From positions 124,001 to 188,000 of the forward strand of contig NZ_JOHR01000009.1 of NCBI RefSeq assembly GCF_000719775.1: 64,000 nt of DNA, in the 5' to 3' direction. Below are positions 42,966-51,872 of this stretch, piece by piece (the stretch's first letter is position 1; each line of letters starts with the position of its first letter). Made by a program: the position numbers and the translations under genes. This stretch comes from Streptomyces sp. NRRL F-5135 (GTDB lineage Bacteria; Actinomycetota; Actinomycetes; Streptomycetales; Streptomycetaceae). The notes beneath the pieces are model-generated. The model was not told the DNA's origin. It ran no database searches and saw nothing but the letters and a program-made list of their open reading frames with translations.

Positions 42966-44816
42966 TCAGGACAGCACCAGCTCCGGCTCGTACATCTCCA
43001 GCCACAGCGCCAGATCCAGCGCACGCTCCAGACCGCGCCTCGACGCCGTCGTGACCTGGGGGCTCTCCCGTTCCGCCAGTCGCCGCAGGGCCGCCGGGTC
43101 CACCAGGTCGAAGACGGGGTGCGCCGGACGCGCCAGCAGGTCCTTGGCGTGGTTCTGGAGCGCGATCGCGTACTTCGGGTCCTGCGTCGTCGGGTACGGG
43201 CTCTTGACCCGGTCGTACACCGACTTCGGCAGTACGTCCGCCGTCGCCTCGCGCAGCAGGCTCTTCTCCCGGCCGTCGAAGGACTTGAGCGACCACGGCG
43301 CGTTGTACACGTACTCGACCAGCCGGTGGTCGCAGAAGGGGACCCGGACCTCCAGGCCCACCGCCATGCTCATGCGGTCCTTGCGGTCCAGCAGGATGCG
43401 GACGAAGCGCGTCAGGTGCAGATGGGAGATCACGCGCATGCGGTACTCGAAGTCGCTCTCGCCACCGAGCCGTTCGACGCCGGCGACCGCCGTGGCGTAG
43501 CTGTCGCGCAGGAAGGAGGGGATGTCCAGGGCCGTGTTCAGCTCGGGGCGCAGGACCTCCGCCTCGTCGACGTACCTCTCGTACTGCACCAGCCAGGGGA
43601 ACGTCCGCGCCCGCCGCGCCTCCTCGTCGAAGAACTGGAGGTACCCGCCGAAGACCTCGTCCGCCGACTCGCCGGACAGCGCGACCGTCGAGTGCTCCCG
43701 GATCGCCCGGAAGAGCAGGTACAGCGACGCGTCCATGTCGCCGAGGCCCATCGGGATGTCCCGGGCCCTGATCACCCTGGCGCGGACCGACGGATCGGCC
43801 AGCGCGTCGGTGTCCAGGACGATGTCCTGGTGGTCCGTGCCGGCGGTCTTCGCCACGTCGTGCACGAACGGCGCGTCCGGGGTCGTTCGGAGCCGGTCCG
43901 CGACGAAGTGCTCCGCCTGCCCCACGAAGTCGACGGCGAAGCTGCGGACCCGCTCGCCCGTGGGGGCCAGCTGACGCGCCGCCAGCGCGGTCAGCGCGGA
44001 GGAGTCGAGGCCGCCGGACAGGAGAACACAGCGGGGTACGTCGGCGACGAGCTGGCGGCGCACGATGTCGTCCAGCAGGGTGCGGACCCGGGCCACCGAG
44101 GCGTCCCGGTCGTCGCCGTGCGGCCGGGTCTCGAGCGACCAGTAGACGCTCCGGCGCGGGCCGTTCCGGTCCACGGTCACCACCGTCCCCGGTTCGACCT
44201 CGCGCATGCCGTCCCACACCGCGTGTCCGGGCGTCTTGACGAAGGCCGCCAGCTCGCGCAGCCCGTCCAGCGCGACCCGCGGCCGGGCGAGCGGGTGGGC
44301 GAGGATCGCCTTGGGCTCGGAGCCGAACAGGACGCCGTCACCGGTCGGGTGGTAGTAGAGCGGTTTGATGCCCATCCGGTCGCGGACCATCACCAGTTTC
44401 TGGTCCCGGCCGTCCCAGACGGCGAAGGCGTACATGCCGTTGAGCCGCTCGGCGACGGACTCGCCCCACTCCAGATAGCCGTGGAGCACCACCTCGGTGT
44501 CGGAGTCGGTGGTGAACCGGTGTCCCCGGCCGGTCAGTTCGCGGCGCAGCTCGGCGAAGTTGTACGTCTCCCCCGAGTAGACGAGCGCGAGCGGTCCGCG
44601 CGGCGTCCCGAGCGTCATCGGCTGGCGTCCGCCGGGCAGGTCGATGATGGCCAGGCGGCGGTGCCCGAGGCCGGCGGGGCCGTCGGCCCAGGTACCGGAG
44701 TCGTCCGGGCCCCGGCAGGACATCGTCTCCGTCATCGCGTCCAGGGTCGCGGACGCGGTACGCGGGTCACGGTCGAAGGAGTGGTCGAAGGAGACCCAGC
44801 CGGCGATGCCACACAT
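42966..44816 (-). CDS. asnB: Asparagine synthetase, glutamine-hydrolysing
   Basis: The protein is 616 residues with the start at the Cys2-generating ATG 44816, backed by AGGAGG. The N-terminal glutamine amidotransferase (class II) domain begins MCGIAGWV, with Cys as the nucleophile after methionine removal. The synthetase domain follows with the ATP-binding SGGLDSSALTALAARQL and LSGESADEVFGGYLQFF, and VRVPFCDHRLVEYVYNAP. It makes asparagine from aspartate and glutamine. Such genes also build amide side chains in secondary metabolism, so the primary role is not certain. It lies downstream of the inositol operon but beyond its terminator. Confidence 0.92.
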   Translation of the reverse strand: MCGIAGWVSFDHSFDRDPRTASATLDAMTETMSCRGPDDSGTWADGPAGLGHRRLAIIDLPGGRQPMTLGTPRGPLALVYSGETYNFAELRRELTGRGHRFTTDSDTEVVLHGYLEWGESVAERLNGMYAFAVWDGRDQKLVMVRDRMGIKPLYYHPTGDGVLFGSEPKAILAHPLARPRVALDGLRELAAFVKTPGHAVWDGMREVEPGTVVTVDRNGPRRSVYWSLETRPHGDDRDASVARVRTLLDDIVRRQLVADVPRCVLLSGGLDSSALTALAARQLAPTGERVRSFAVDFVGQAEHFVADRLRTTPDAPFVHDVAKTAGTDHQDIVLDTDALADPSVRARVIRARDIPMGLGDMDASLYLLFRAIREHSTVALSGESADEVFGGYLQFFDEEARRARTFPWLVQYERYVDEAEVLRPELNTALDIPSFLRDSYATAVAGVERLGGESDFEYRMRVISHLHLTRFVRILLDRKDRMSMAVGLEVRVPFCDHRLVEYVYNAPWSLKSFDGREKSLLREATADVLPKSVYDRVKSPYPTTQDPKYAIALQNHAKDLLARPAHPVFDLVDPAALRRLAERESPQVTTASRRGLERALDLALWLEMYEPELVLS

Positions 44817-44980
44817 CTTTGTCCTCCTGTCTCCGGTCCGGCCGGGCCACCGGAGCGAATCAGTCGCGGCCGGCGTCTTGGGCACCGGCGCGACGCGTAC
44901 GACTGCGTCCGGTCAACGCGTGCGTCGTGCCGTCGGTCACGGGGTCGGGTGAATCCGCCCGTCGGTGGCCGGTCGTTTCG

Positions 44981-45037
44981 GGACACGACGAACGCGGGCG
45001 GACACGACGAACGGCGGCGGACACGACGAACGGCGGT
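44981..45037. repeat. Three 19-bp tandem units
   Basis: GGACACGACGAACGCGGGC (44981-44999), GGACACGACGAACGGCGGC (45000-45018) and a third ending in T (45019-45037) follow without gaps, just before the hairpin. Confidence 0.85.
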
Positions 45038-45076
45038 GGCCCGTACGACGTCAGGTCGTCGTACGGGCCACCGCCG
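45031..45076. terminator. 20-bp perfect hairpin ending the inositol operon
   Basis: 45031-45050 is exactly complementary to 45057-45076 with a 6-base loop. It lies 90 bases past the mmsA stop on the minus strand and upstream of asnB, so it separates the two units. Confidence 0.85.
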
Positions 45077-45166
45077 CTCGCTGGTGCCGCCGTCGGCCCG
45101 GGCTTGCCCGGTCGGTGGCCCGGCTGCCGGGCCCGTGGGCTCTCGGCCGCCGGGCCGTGCGCCCCG

Positions 45167-46666
45167 TCAGTGGTTGCGCGGGAATCCCAGGTCCACGCCC
45201 GCCGGTGCCTCCGAGGGGTCCGGCCAGCGGGTGGTGACGACCTTGCCGCGCGTGTAGAAGTGCACGCCGTCGTTGCCGTAGATGTGGTGGTCGCCGAAGA
45301 GCGAGTCCTTCCAGCCGCCGAAGGAGTGGTAGCCGACGGGCACCGGGATCGGCACGTTCACCCCGACCATCCCGGCCTCGACCTCCAGCTGGAAGCGGCG
45401 GGCCGCACCGCCGTCGCGGGTGAAGACGGCCGTGCCGTTGCCGTACGGCGAGGCGTTGATCAGGGCCACCCCCTCCTCGTACGTCGCGGCGCGCAGCACG
45501 ACCAGCACCGGGCCGAAGATCTCGTCGCGGTACGCGTCGGAGTCCGTGGAGACCTTGTCGAGCAGCGACAGGCCGATCCAGTGGCCGTCCTCGTAGCCCT
45601 CGACCGTGTGTCCCGTACCGTCCAGGACGACCTCGGCGCCCTGGGCCGCCGCGCCCGTGACGTAAGAGGCGACCTTGTCGCGGTGGGCCTTGGTGATCAG
45701 CGGGCCCATCTCGGACTCCGGGTCGGTACCGGGACCGATCCTGATCTTCTCGGCGCGCTCGCGGATCTTGGCGACCAGTTCGTCCCCCGTCGACCCCACG
45801 GCGACGACGGCCGAGATGGCCATGCAGCGCTCACCGGCCGACCCGTACGCGGCCGAGACCGCCGCGTCCGCCGCCGCGTCGAGGTCCGCGTCGGGCAGGA
45901 CCAGCATGTGGTTCTTGGCGCCGCCGAGCGCCTGGACGCGCTTGCCGTGGGCGGTGGCCGTCGCGTGGATGTGGCGGGCGACGGGGGTCGATCCGACGAA
46001 CGAGACCGCGGCCACGTCCGGGTGCGCGAGCAGCGTGTCCACCGCGACCTTGTCGCCGTGCACGACGTTGAGCACGCCGTCGGGCAGCCCTGCCTCGGCC
46101 GCCAGTTCCGCCAGCAGGTTGGCCGCCGACGGGTCCTTCTCGCTGGGCTTGAGCACGAAGGTGTTGCCGCAGGCGATGGCCAGCGGGAACATCCACATCG
46201 GCACCATCGCCGGGAAGTTGAACGGCGTGATGCCCGCGACCACGCCGAGCGGCTGGCGGATCGCCGCGACATCCACCCGGCCCGCGACCTGCGTGGACAG
46301 CTCGCCCTTGAGCTGGGTGGTGATCCCGCAGGCCAGCTCGACGATCTCCAGCCCGCGCGCGACCTCGCCGAGCGCGTCGGAGTGCACCTTGCCGTGCTCC
46401 GCCGTGATCAGCGCGGCGATGTCGTCACGGCGCGCGTCGAGCAGCGCGCGGTAGCGGAAGAGGACGGCGGTGCGCTGGGCGAGGGACGAGGTCCGCCAGG
46501 TGGTGTACGCGGCCTTCGCGGCGGCTACCGCGCTGTCCACCTCCTCGGCGGAGGCCAGCGCGACCTGGGTGGTGACGGCGCCGGTGGCCGGGTCGGTGAC
46601 CGGGCCCCAGTCGCCCGACGTGCCCTCGACGGTCTTGCCGCCGATCCAGTGGTGGACGGTCTTCAT
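45167..46666 (-). CDS. mmsA: Methylmalonate-semialdehyde dehydrogenase (acylating)
   Basis: The protein is 499 residues from the ATG at 46666. It belongs to the ALDH fold: NAD-binding region ITPFNFPAMVPMWMFPLAIA, catalytic Cys in GSAGERCMAISAVV and a C-terminal GSFGGWKDS-like GYHSFGGWKDSLFGD. CoA-dependent MSDH differs from ordinary ALDHs by using CoA and releasing CO2. In inositol breakdown it turns malonate semialdehyde into acetyl-CoA and CO2 (IolA). It is the last gene of the iol operon, 24 bases after iolD. Confidence 0.92.
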   Translation of the reverse strand: MKTVHHWIGGKTVEGTSGDWGPVTDPATGAVTTQVALASAEEVDSAVAAAKAAYTTWRTSSLAQRTAVLFRYRALLDARRDDIAALITAEHGKVHSDALGEVARGLEIVELACGITTQLKGELSTQVAGRVDVAAIRQPLGVVAGITPFNFPAMVPMWMFPLAIACGNTFVLKPSEKDPSAANLLAELAAEAGLPDGVLNVVHGDKVAVDTLLAHPDVAAVSFVGSTPVARHIHATATAHGKRVQALGGAKNHMLVLPDADLDAAADAAVSAAYGSAGERCMAISAVVAVGSTGDELVAKIRERAEKIRIGPGTDPESEMGPLITKAHRDKVASYVTGAAAQGAEVVLDGTGHTVEGYEDGHWIGLSLLDKVSTDSDAYRDEIFGPVLVVLRAATYEEGVALINASPYGNGTAVFTRDGGAARRFQLEVEAGMVGVNVPIPVPVGYHSFGGWKDSLFGDHHIYGNDGVHFYTRGKVVTTRWPDPSEAPAGVDLGFPRNH

Positions 46667-46690
46667 CGCGTACTCCCTCACAGGTGACCC

Positions 46691-48769
46691 TCACAGATGA
46701 CGGCGCCGGGCGGCGGCGTGGCGGTCGTAGTCCGCACGGGCGTTGACGGCGGACGCGCGGGTCGCCGTCCCGGCCACGGGAACATCCCACCACGCCTGCG
46801 CCGGCGGGACCCCCGGCCCGGTGTCGCCCGTCCCTGTCTCCACGTAAACACAGGTGGCCTCCCGGGCGGCCCGCGCCCGGGCCAGTGCTTCGCGCAGGTC
46901 ACGGACCGTCTTGGCGCGGATCACCCGCATTCCGAGAGAGGCGGCGTTGGCGGCGAGGTCCACGGGCAGCGGGTCGCCGGTGTACGTGGCGTCCTCGGCC
47001 CGGAACCGGTAGGCCGTGCCGAAGCGCTCCGCGCCCACCGCCTCGGAGAGGCCGCCGATGGAGGCGTAGCCGTGGTTCTGGAGGATCACGACCTTCAGGG
47101 GCAGCCGCTCCTGGACGGCGGTGACGATCTCCGTGGGGTTCATCAGGTACGTGCCGTCCCCGACGAAGGCCCAGACCGGCCGCTCGGGGGCCGCGAGCAG
47201 CACTCCGAGGGCCGCCGGGATCTCGTAGCCCATGCAGGAGTAGCCGTATTCGACGTGGTACTGGTCGCGCGAGCGGGCCCGCCACAGCTTGTGCAGGTCG
47301 CCGGGGAGCGAACCGGCCGCGTTGATGACGATGTCCTCACCGGTGGCCAGCGCGTCGAGCGCGCCGAGGACCTGCGCCTGGGTCGGCGGGCGCAGTTCGT
47401 CTTCCGCGTCGAAGGCCGCCTGGACGCGCTGCTCCCAGCGTTCCTTGGACGCGCGGAACTCGGCTTCGTACGAGGCGGGGACGCGGTACGGCGACGCCTC
47501 TCCGCCCTCGAGCCGCTGACCGACCTCACCGCCCTCACCCCTGCCGCCGGCCGGCCCGGCCAGGGCGGTGAGCAGTCCCTCCAGGGCCGTACGGGCGTCG
47601 GCCACCAGCGGGTGCGCCGCGAGCTTGTGGGCGTCGAACCCCGTGACGTTCAGGTTCAGGAAGCGGACTTCCGGGTTCTGGAAGAGGGTGGCGGACGCCG
47701 TGGAGAAGTCCGACCAGCGGGTGCCGACGCCGATGACCAGGTCGGCGGTCCTGGCCAGTTCGTCGGCCGTGGCCGTGCCGGTGTGGCCGACGCCGCCGAC
47801 GTCACAGGGGTGGTCATGGCGCAGGGATCCCTTGCCCGCCTGGGTGGCGGCCACGGGGATGCCCGTCGCGTCGGCGAACGCGGCCAGTACGTCCTCCGCC
47901 CCGCTGTAGCGCACCCCTCCGCCCGCGACCAGCAGCGGGCGCCGGGCGGCGCGTACCAGCGTGACGGCCTCGGCCAGTTCCTCCGGGTCCGGTGCCTGAC
48001 GGCGGATCCGCCAGACGCGCTCGGCGAAGAACTCCTCCGGCCAGTCGTACGCCTCGGCCTGGACGTCCTGGGGCAGCGCGAGGGTGACGGCGCCCGTCTC
48101 GGCGGGGTCGGTGAGCACCCGCATCGCGGCGAGCGCGGCGGGGATCAGCGCCTCGGGGCGGGTGACGCGGTCGAAGTACACCGACACGGGGCGCAGGGCG
48201 TCGTTGACGGAGACATCGCCGGCCGAGGGGACTTCGAGCTGTTGGAGGACGGGGTCGGCGGGCCGGGTGGCGAAGACGTCGCCGGGGAGCAGCAGGACCG
48301 GGAGTCGGTTGATGGTGGCGAGGGCGGCTCCGGTGACGAGGTTGGTGGCGCCCGGGCCGATGGAGGTGGTCACGGCATGGGCGGAGAGGCGGTTGCTCTG
48401 GCGGGCGTAGCCGACGGCGGCGTGCACCATGGCCTGTTCGTTGCGTCCCTGCAAGTACCGCATGTCCGCCCGGGACTCGACAAGGGCCTGTCCTACACCC
48501 GCCACATTGCCGTGGCCGAAGATGCCCCAGGTGGCGTTGATCAAACGCCGGCGACTGCCGTCCCGCTCCGTGAACTGGCGGGCGAGGAAGGCGATCAGCG
48601 CCTGGGCGACGGTGAGGCGCCGGGTGTGCGGGCGCGCGCCAGTGCCGGGCCCTTCACCGGTGCGCGGGTCCGCCTCCGGGAGCGGGTCCGCCTCCGGGAG
48701 CGGGTCCGCGCCGAGGCCCGGGGCATCGCCGGCGCGCGCGTCCTCGCCGGGGTACGGGGTCGTGGTCAT
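46691..48769 (-). CDS. iolD: 3D-(3,5/4)-trihydroxycyclohexane-1,2-dione acylhydrolase
   Basis: The protein is 692 residues. This is a ThDP enzyme of the acetolactate-synthase fold. The N-terminal domain has GIFGHGNVAGVGQALVES and the glutamate-bearing YLQGRNEQAMVHAAVGYAR. The C-terminal ThDP-binding box is VGDGTYLMNPTEIVTAVQ then NHGYASIGGL. The first 45 residues contain an odd ADPLPE repeat. It hydrolyses the ring of the diketone from inositol to give 5-deoxy-glucuronate. The ATG overlaps the iolB stop (ATGA). Confidence 0.92.
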   Translation of the reverse strand: MTTTPYPGEDARAGDAPGLGADPLPEADPLPEADPRTGEGPGTGARPHTRRLTVAQALIAFLARQFTERDGSRRRLINATWGIFGHGNVAGVGQALVESRADMRYLQGRNEQAMVHAAVGYARQSNRLSAHAVTTSIGPGATNLVTGAALATINRLPVLLLPGDVFATRPADPVLQQLEVPSAGDVSVNDALRPVSVYFDRVTRPEALIPAALAAMRVLTDPAETGAVTLALPQDVQAEAYDWPEEFFAERVWRIRRQAPDPEELAEAVTLVRAARRPLLVAGGGVRYSGAEDVLAAFADATGIPVAATQAGKGSLRHDHPCDVGGVGHTGTATADELARTADLVIGVGTRWSDFSTASATLFQNPEVRFLNLNVTGFDAHKLAAHPLVADARTALEGLLTALAGPAGGRGEGGEVGQRLEGGEASPYRVPASYEAEFRASKERWEQRVQAAFDAEDELRPPTQAQVLGALDALATGEDIVINAAGSLPGDLHKLWRARSRDQYHVEYGYSCMGYEIPAALGVLLAAPERPVWAFVGDGTYLMNPTEIVTAVQERLPLKVVILQNHGYASIGGLSEAVGAERFGTAYRFRAEDATYTGDPLPVDLAANAASLGMRVIRAKTVRDLREALARARAAREATCVYVETGTGDTGPGVPPAQAWWDVPVAGTATRASAVNARADYDRHAAARRRHL
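48671..48706. repeat. Two exact 18-bp units inside iolD
   Basis: CGCCTCCGGGAGCGGGTC is repeated without spacing. It encodes a duplicated ADPLPE in the low-complexity N-terminus of IolD and probably arose by slippage. Confidence 0.85.
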
Positions 48770-49719
48770 CGCGCGTCCTCCTCGGCCGCGGGGCCCGGGC
48801 CCGTCCCGTACAGCGGCAGACGGGGATCCACCGGGATGTCCGGCCAGGTGTCCCTGATCCAGCCGTGGTCGGGGTGGTCGCTGATCAGCCACTCCCGCTT
48901 CTCGCCGGGGCCCGCCATCACGTTGAGGTAGTACATGTCCCGGCCGGGCGGGGCGATCGCCGGGCCGTGCCAGCCGTCCGGGATGAGGACCGTGTCGCCC
49001 GTACGGACCTCGGTGAGGACGTCCGTGCCGCCGGGGCGGGAGGGCGAGACACGCTGGTAGCCGACCCCGCCGCGGTCGATCTCGAAGTAGTAGATCTCCT
49101 CCAGCTCGGACTCGGCCCCCGGGATGTGCTCGTCGTGCTTGTGCGGCGGGTAGGAGGACCAGTTGCCGCCGGGGGTGATGACCTCGACGGCGAGCAGCCG
49201 GTCGCAGGCGAAGCCGTCGGGCATGGCGAAGTTGTTGACCTGGCGCGAGCAGACACCCGCGCCCCGCAGCAGGACGGGAACCTCCGGCGCGGGGCCGTAG
49301 CGAGCGGGGAGTCGTCGCTCGCACTTCGCTCCTGCCAGGGCGAAGCGGCCTCCCGCACCGGAGGCGATCTGTGCGTGGGCGTCGCGGGGCACATAGGCGA
49401 AGTCGGTCGCTCCGCCGAACACGCTTCGCCTGCCCAGCAGTTCGAAGAACTCACCTTCCGTGCGCACCGTACAACCGCCCTCGAGGGGCAGGACGATCCA
49501 CTCGCTGTTTCCGGTCGCCAGCGTGTGGCTGCCGCCGGGCGGGAGTTCGAGAACGCGCAGGCTGCTGTAGGCCCAGCCGGCCCGCTCGGGGTCGATGTCG
49601 AGGGCGTACGGGCCACGGGCACCGCTCCCGGCGGGCACGTAGCGGTCGTGCGGCCCGGAGGCCGGGGCGCCGGGCCCGGCCGGCCGGGCCGGTCCGCTCG
49701 GTTCATGGACGGTCGTCAT
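48766..49719 (-). CDS. iolB: 5-deoxy-glucuronate isomerase
   Basis: The protein is 317 residues from ATG 49719, with GGGGAGAG upstream. A cupin-fold isomerase, it has SYPPHKHDEH then EEIYYFEIDRGG, the metal-binding histidines and glutamate of the KduI/IolB family, and DTVLIPDGWHGPAIAPPGRD. It turns 5-deoxy-glucuronate into 2-deoxy-5-keto-gluconate. Its stop overlaps iolD by four bases. Confidence 0.92.
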   Translation of the reverse strand: MTTVHEPSGPARPAGPGAPASGPHDRYVPAGSGARGPYALDIDPERAGWAYSSLRVLELPPGGSHTLATGNSEWIVLPLEGGCTVRTEGEFFELLGRRSVFGGATDFAYVPRDAHAQIASGAGGRFALAGAKCERRLPARYGPAPEVPVLLRGAGVCSRQVNNFAMPDGFACDRLLAVEVITPGGNWSSYPPHKHDEHIPGAESELEEIYYFEIDRGGVGYQRVSPSRPGGTDVLTEVRTGDTVLIPDGWHGPAIAPPGRDMYYLNVMAGPGEKREWLISDHPDHGWIRDTWPDIPVDPRLPLYGTGPGPAAEEDAR

Positions 49720-49736
49720 GCTCTCTCCCCTACCCT

Positions 49737-50618
49737 TCACAGCAGTCCCACGGCCGTGTCGACGGCTCCGGCCACGTCACCGTCGACCGGATAGAGCAGC
49801 GAGCGCCCCACCACCAGCCCCTGGACGGTGGGCAGTCGCAGCGCCTTGCGCCACCTCTCGTACGCGCCCTGCTGGTCGCCCCCCGTCTCGCCGCCCAGCA
49901 GGACGGCGGGCAGCGTCGAGGTCTCCAGCACCCGCGCCATGTCGTCGGGATCCTCGGTGACGGGCAGCTTCAGCCAGGTGTACGCGGAGGTGCCGCCCAG
50001 CCCGGAGGCGATGGCTATCGACCGTGTGACGGCCTCGGCGCTCAGGTCCGTGACGAGCCGTCCGTCGGCCCGTCGGCAGATGAACGGCTCGACGAAGACC
50101 GGCAGCCGCAGCGCCGCCATGGCGTCGACGGCGCGGGCGGCGGAGTGCAGGGTGGTCAGCGAGCCGGGGTCCGCGTAGTCGACGCGGAGCAGCAGCTTGC
50201 CCGCGTCGAACCGGAGCCGGTCGAGGTCCTCGGGGCGGTGCCCCGTGAAGCGGTCGTCCAGTTCGAAGGCCGCGCCCGCGAGGCCACCGCGGTTCATGGA
50301 GCCCATGACGACGCGGTCCTCCAGGGCACCCAGGAGCAGCAGGTCGTCGAGGATGTCGGCGCTGGCCAGCACGCCGTCGACACCGGGGCGCGACAGGGCC
50401 AGACACAGCCGCTCCAGCAGCTCCTGACGGTTGGCCATGGCGGACCGGCTGTTCCCGACCGCGAGCGCGCCCCGGGCCGGGTGGTCGGCGGCGATGATCA
50501 TCAGACGGCCGGTGGGGCGCAGCAGGGGCCGCCGGACCCGGCGGGCGGCGGCCTCGGCGACGGCTTCCGGGTGGTGCGCGCGCAGCCGGACGAGCTCGGC
50601 GACATCGACGCGGGTCAC
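49737..50618 (-). CDS. Inositol-pathway aldolase-type protein (Cgl0158-like)
   Basis: The protein is 293 residues from the GTG at 50618. It is a TIM-barrel class I aldolase-like protein: RLMIIAADHPARGALAVGNS, LLLRVDYADPGSLTTLHSAA, SAYTWLKLPVTEDPDDMARV with a lysine in the usual Schiff-base strand, and AVLLGGETGGDQQGAYERWR. In corynebacterial and streptomycete iol clusters this protein replaces the IolJ aldolase, so it likely cleaves 2-deoxy-5-keto-gluconate-6-phosphate; that role is inferred from context. Its start overlaps the iolC stop by four bases (GTGA). Confidence 0.85.
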   Translation of the reverse strand: MTRVDVAELVRLRAHHPEAVAEAAARRVRRPLLRPTGRLMIIAADHPARGALAVGNSRSAMANRQELLERLCLALSRPGVDGVLASADILDDLLLLGALEDRVVMGSMNRGGLAGAAFELDDRFTGHRPEDLDRLRFDAGKLLLRVDYADPGSLTTLHSAARAVDAMAALRLPVFVEPFICRRADGRLVTDLSAEAVTRSIAIASGLGGTSAYTWLKLPVTEDPDDMARVLETSTLPAVLLGGETGGDQQGAYERWRKALRLPTVQGLVVGRSLLYPVDGDVAGAVDTAVGLL

Positions 50619-51733
50619 GCTCCGGCCTCCGGGGCGGGTCCGGCGGCCGGGGAGGTGGCCGAGGGCGCGGTCGAAGGGTCCGCGGGAGCCGGTGCGGCGG
50701 CCGGGAGCGGCGCCGCCGTTCGGGCCGGCTCCTGGACCGTTTGCCGCTCCTGGGCCGGGGGCTGATCCGGTCGCTGATCCGGGACCGGGCCGCCCGCGAC
50801 GACCTGGCCGACCTCGTCGTCGTACGGCATGGCGGAGGAGCAGGCCAGCCTGGCGGCGACGATCGCGCCCGCCGCGTTGGCGTACCGCATGACCCGTGTC
50901 AGCCCCCAGCCCGCCAGTAGCCCGTGGCACAGCGCGCCCCCGAAGGCGTCTCCCGCGCCCAGCCCGTTGACGACCTCGACGGGGACGGGCGGGACCTCGG
51001 CGCGGGTGCCGTCCCGGTGGACGGCGAGGACGCCCTTCGGTCCCTGTTTGACGACGGCCAGCTCGACCCCGGCGTCGAGGAGGGCCCGCGCCGCCCCGTC
51101 CGGATCCCGCTCCCCCACGGCGACCTCGCACTCGTCGAGATTGCCGACGGCGACGGTGGCGTACCGCAGCGCCTCCGCGTAGTGGGCGCGGGCGGCGGAA
51201 CCGGCGTCGTCCCAGAACATCGGCCGCCAGTCGAGGTCGAAGACGGTGGTGCCCCGGCGATCCCTGGCCCGGAGCGCGGCCAGCGTGGCGGAGCGGCTGG
51301 GCTCGGCGCACAGCCCCGTCCCCGTCATCCAGAAGACGCGGGCCGCCCTGATCGCGTCCAGGTCCAGCTCGTCCGGGTGAATCTCCAGGTCCGGCGCCTT
51401 GGGCTGCCGGTAGAAATAGAGCGGGAAGTCGTCCGGCGGGAAGACCTCGCAGAAGGTCACCGGCGTCGGGTACGCGTCGACCGGGGTCACCCAGTGGTCG
51501 TCCACCCCGAACTCCCGGAGCGCCTGGTGGAGGTAGTCCCCGAACGGGTCGCGTCCGGTGCGGGTGATGACCGCCGCGCGCCGGCCCAGCCGGGCCGCGG
51601 CGACCGCCACGTTCGTCGCGGAACCGCCGAGGAACTTCCCGAAGGCGTCGACCTGCGCCAGCGGGACCCCGGTGCGCAGCGGGTAGAGATCGACCCCGAT
51701 CCGGCCCATGGTGATGACGTCGTGCGCAGGCAT
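50615..51733 (-). CDS. iolC: 5-dehydro-2-deoxygluconokinase
   Basis: The protein is 372 residues and PfkB-family. The N-terminal part has DVITMGRIGVDLYP and KFLGGSATNVAVAAARLGRR. The C-terminal ATP-site GLGAGDAFGGALCHGLLAGW holds the catalytic aspartate in G-A-G-D. A ~65-residue Pro/Ala-rich tail after residue ~315 is unusual for the family. It phosphorylates 2-deoxy-5-keto-gluconate in inositol breakdown. It is the first gene of the five-gene minus-strand iol operon. Confidence 0.92.
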   Translation of the reverse strand: MPAHDVITMGRIGVDLYPLRTGVPLAQVDAFGKFLGGSATNVAVAAARLGRRAAVITRTGRDPFGDYLHQALREFGVDDHWVTPVDAYPTPVTFCEVFPPDDFPLYFYRQPKAPDLEIHPDELDLDAIRAARVFWMTGTGLCAEPSRSATLAALRARDRRGTTVFDLDWRPMFWDDAGSAARAHYAEALRYATVAVGNLDECEVAVGERDPDGAARALLDAGVELAVVKQGPKGVLAVHRDGTRAEVPPVPVEVVNGLGAGDAFGGALCHGLLAGWGLTRVMRYANAAGAIVAARLACSSAMPYDDEVGQVVAGGPVPDQRPDQPPAQERQTVQEPARTAAPLPAAAPAPADPSTAPSATSPAAGPAPEAGA

Positions 51734-51777
51734 GCAGGCCCCTTCGTTCGACCCTTCGGTGCGACGGCCATTGCCAG

Positions 51778-51841
51778 GTTTAATGCTCCCGGCGGAACCC
51801 TGTCAACGCTTTGTCCTTACATTCGGACCAAGGCCTTGACA
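51778..51841. promoter_or_regulatory. Divergent iol promoters with a shared operator
   Basis: A minus-strand TTGACA (51806-51801) with a 17-bp spacer to TTAAAC (51783-51778) drives the iolC operon. A plus-strand TTGACA (51836-51841) faces the dehydratase-like gene. Between them TTGTCC (51811-51816) and GGACCAA (51825-51831) form a near-perfect inverted repeat, a good site for an inositol regulator. No regulator gene is in the window. Confidence 0.65.
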
Positions 51842-51872
51842 CCTTTTCCGCGGGGCCGGAAAGCTGGTCGGC

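Larger units (their letters stand above)
44817..45166. other. 350-bp gap with repeats and a hairpin
   Basis: The right half (44981-45076) holds the 19-bp array and the 20-bp hairpin listed separately. The left part is the asnB promoter region, with no gene. Confidence 0.6.

Noticed and set aside
43119..46687. Two long plus-strand open frames across asnB and mmsA
   Set aside because: Both are antisense of clear enzymes with complete catalytic motifs and have no credible ribosome-binding sites.
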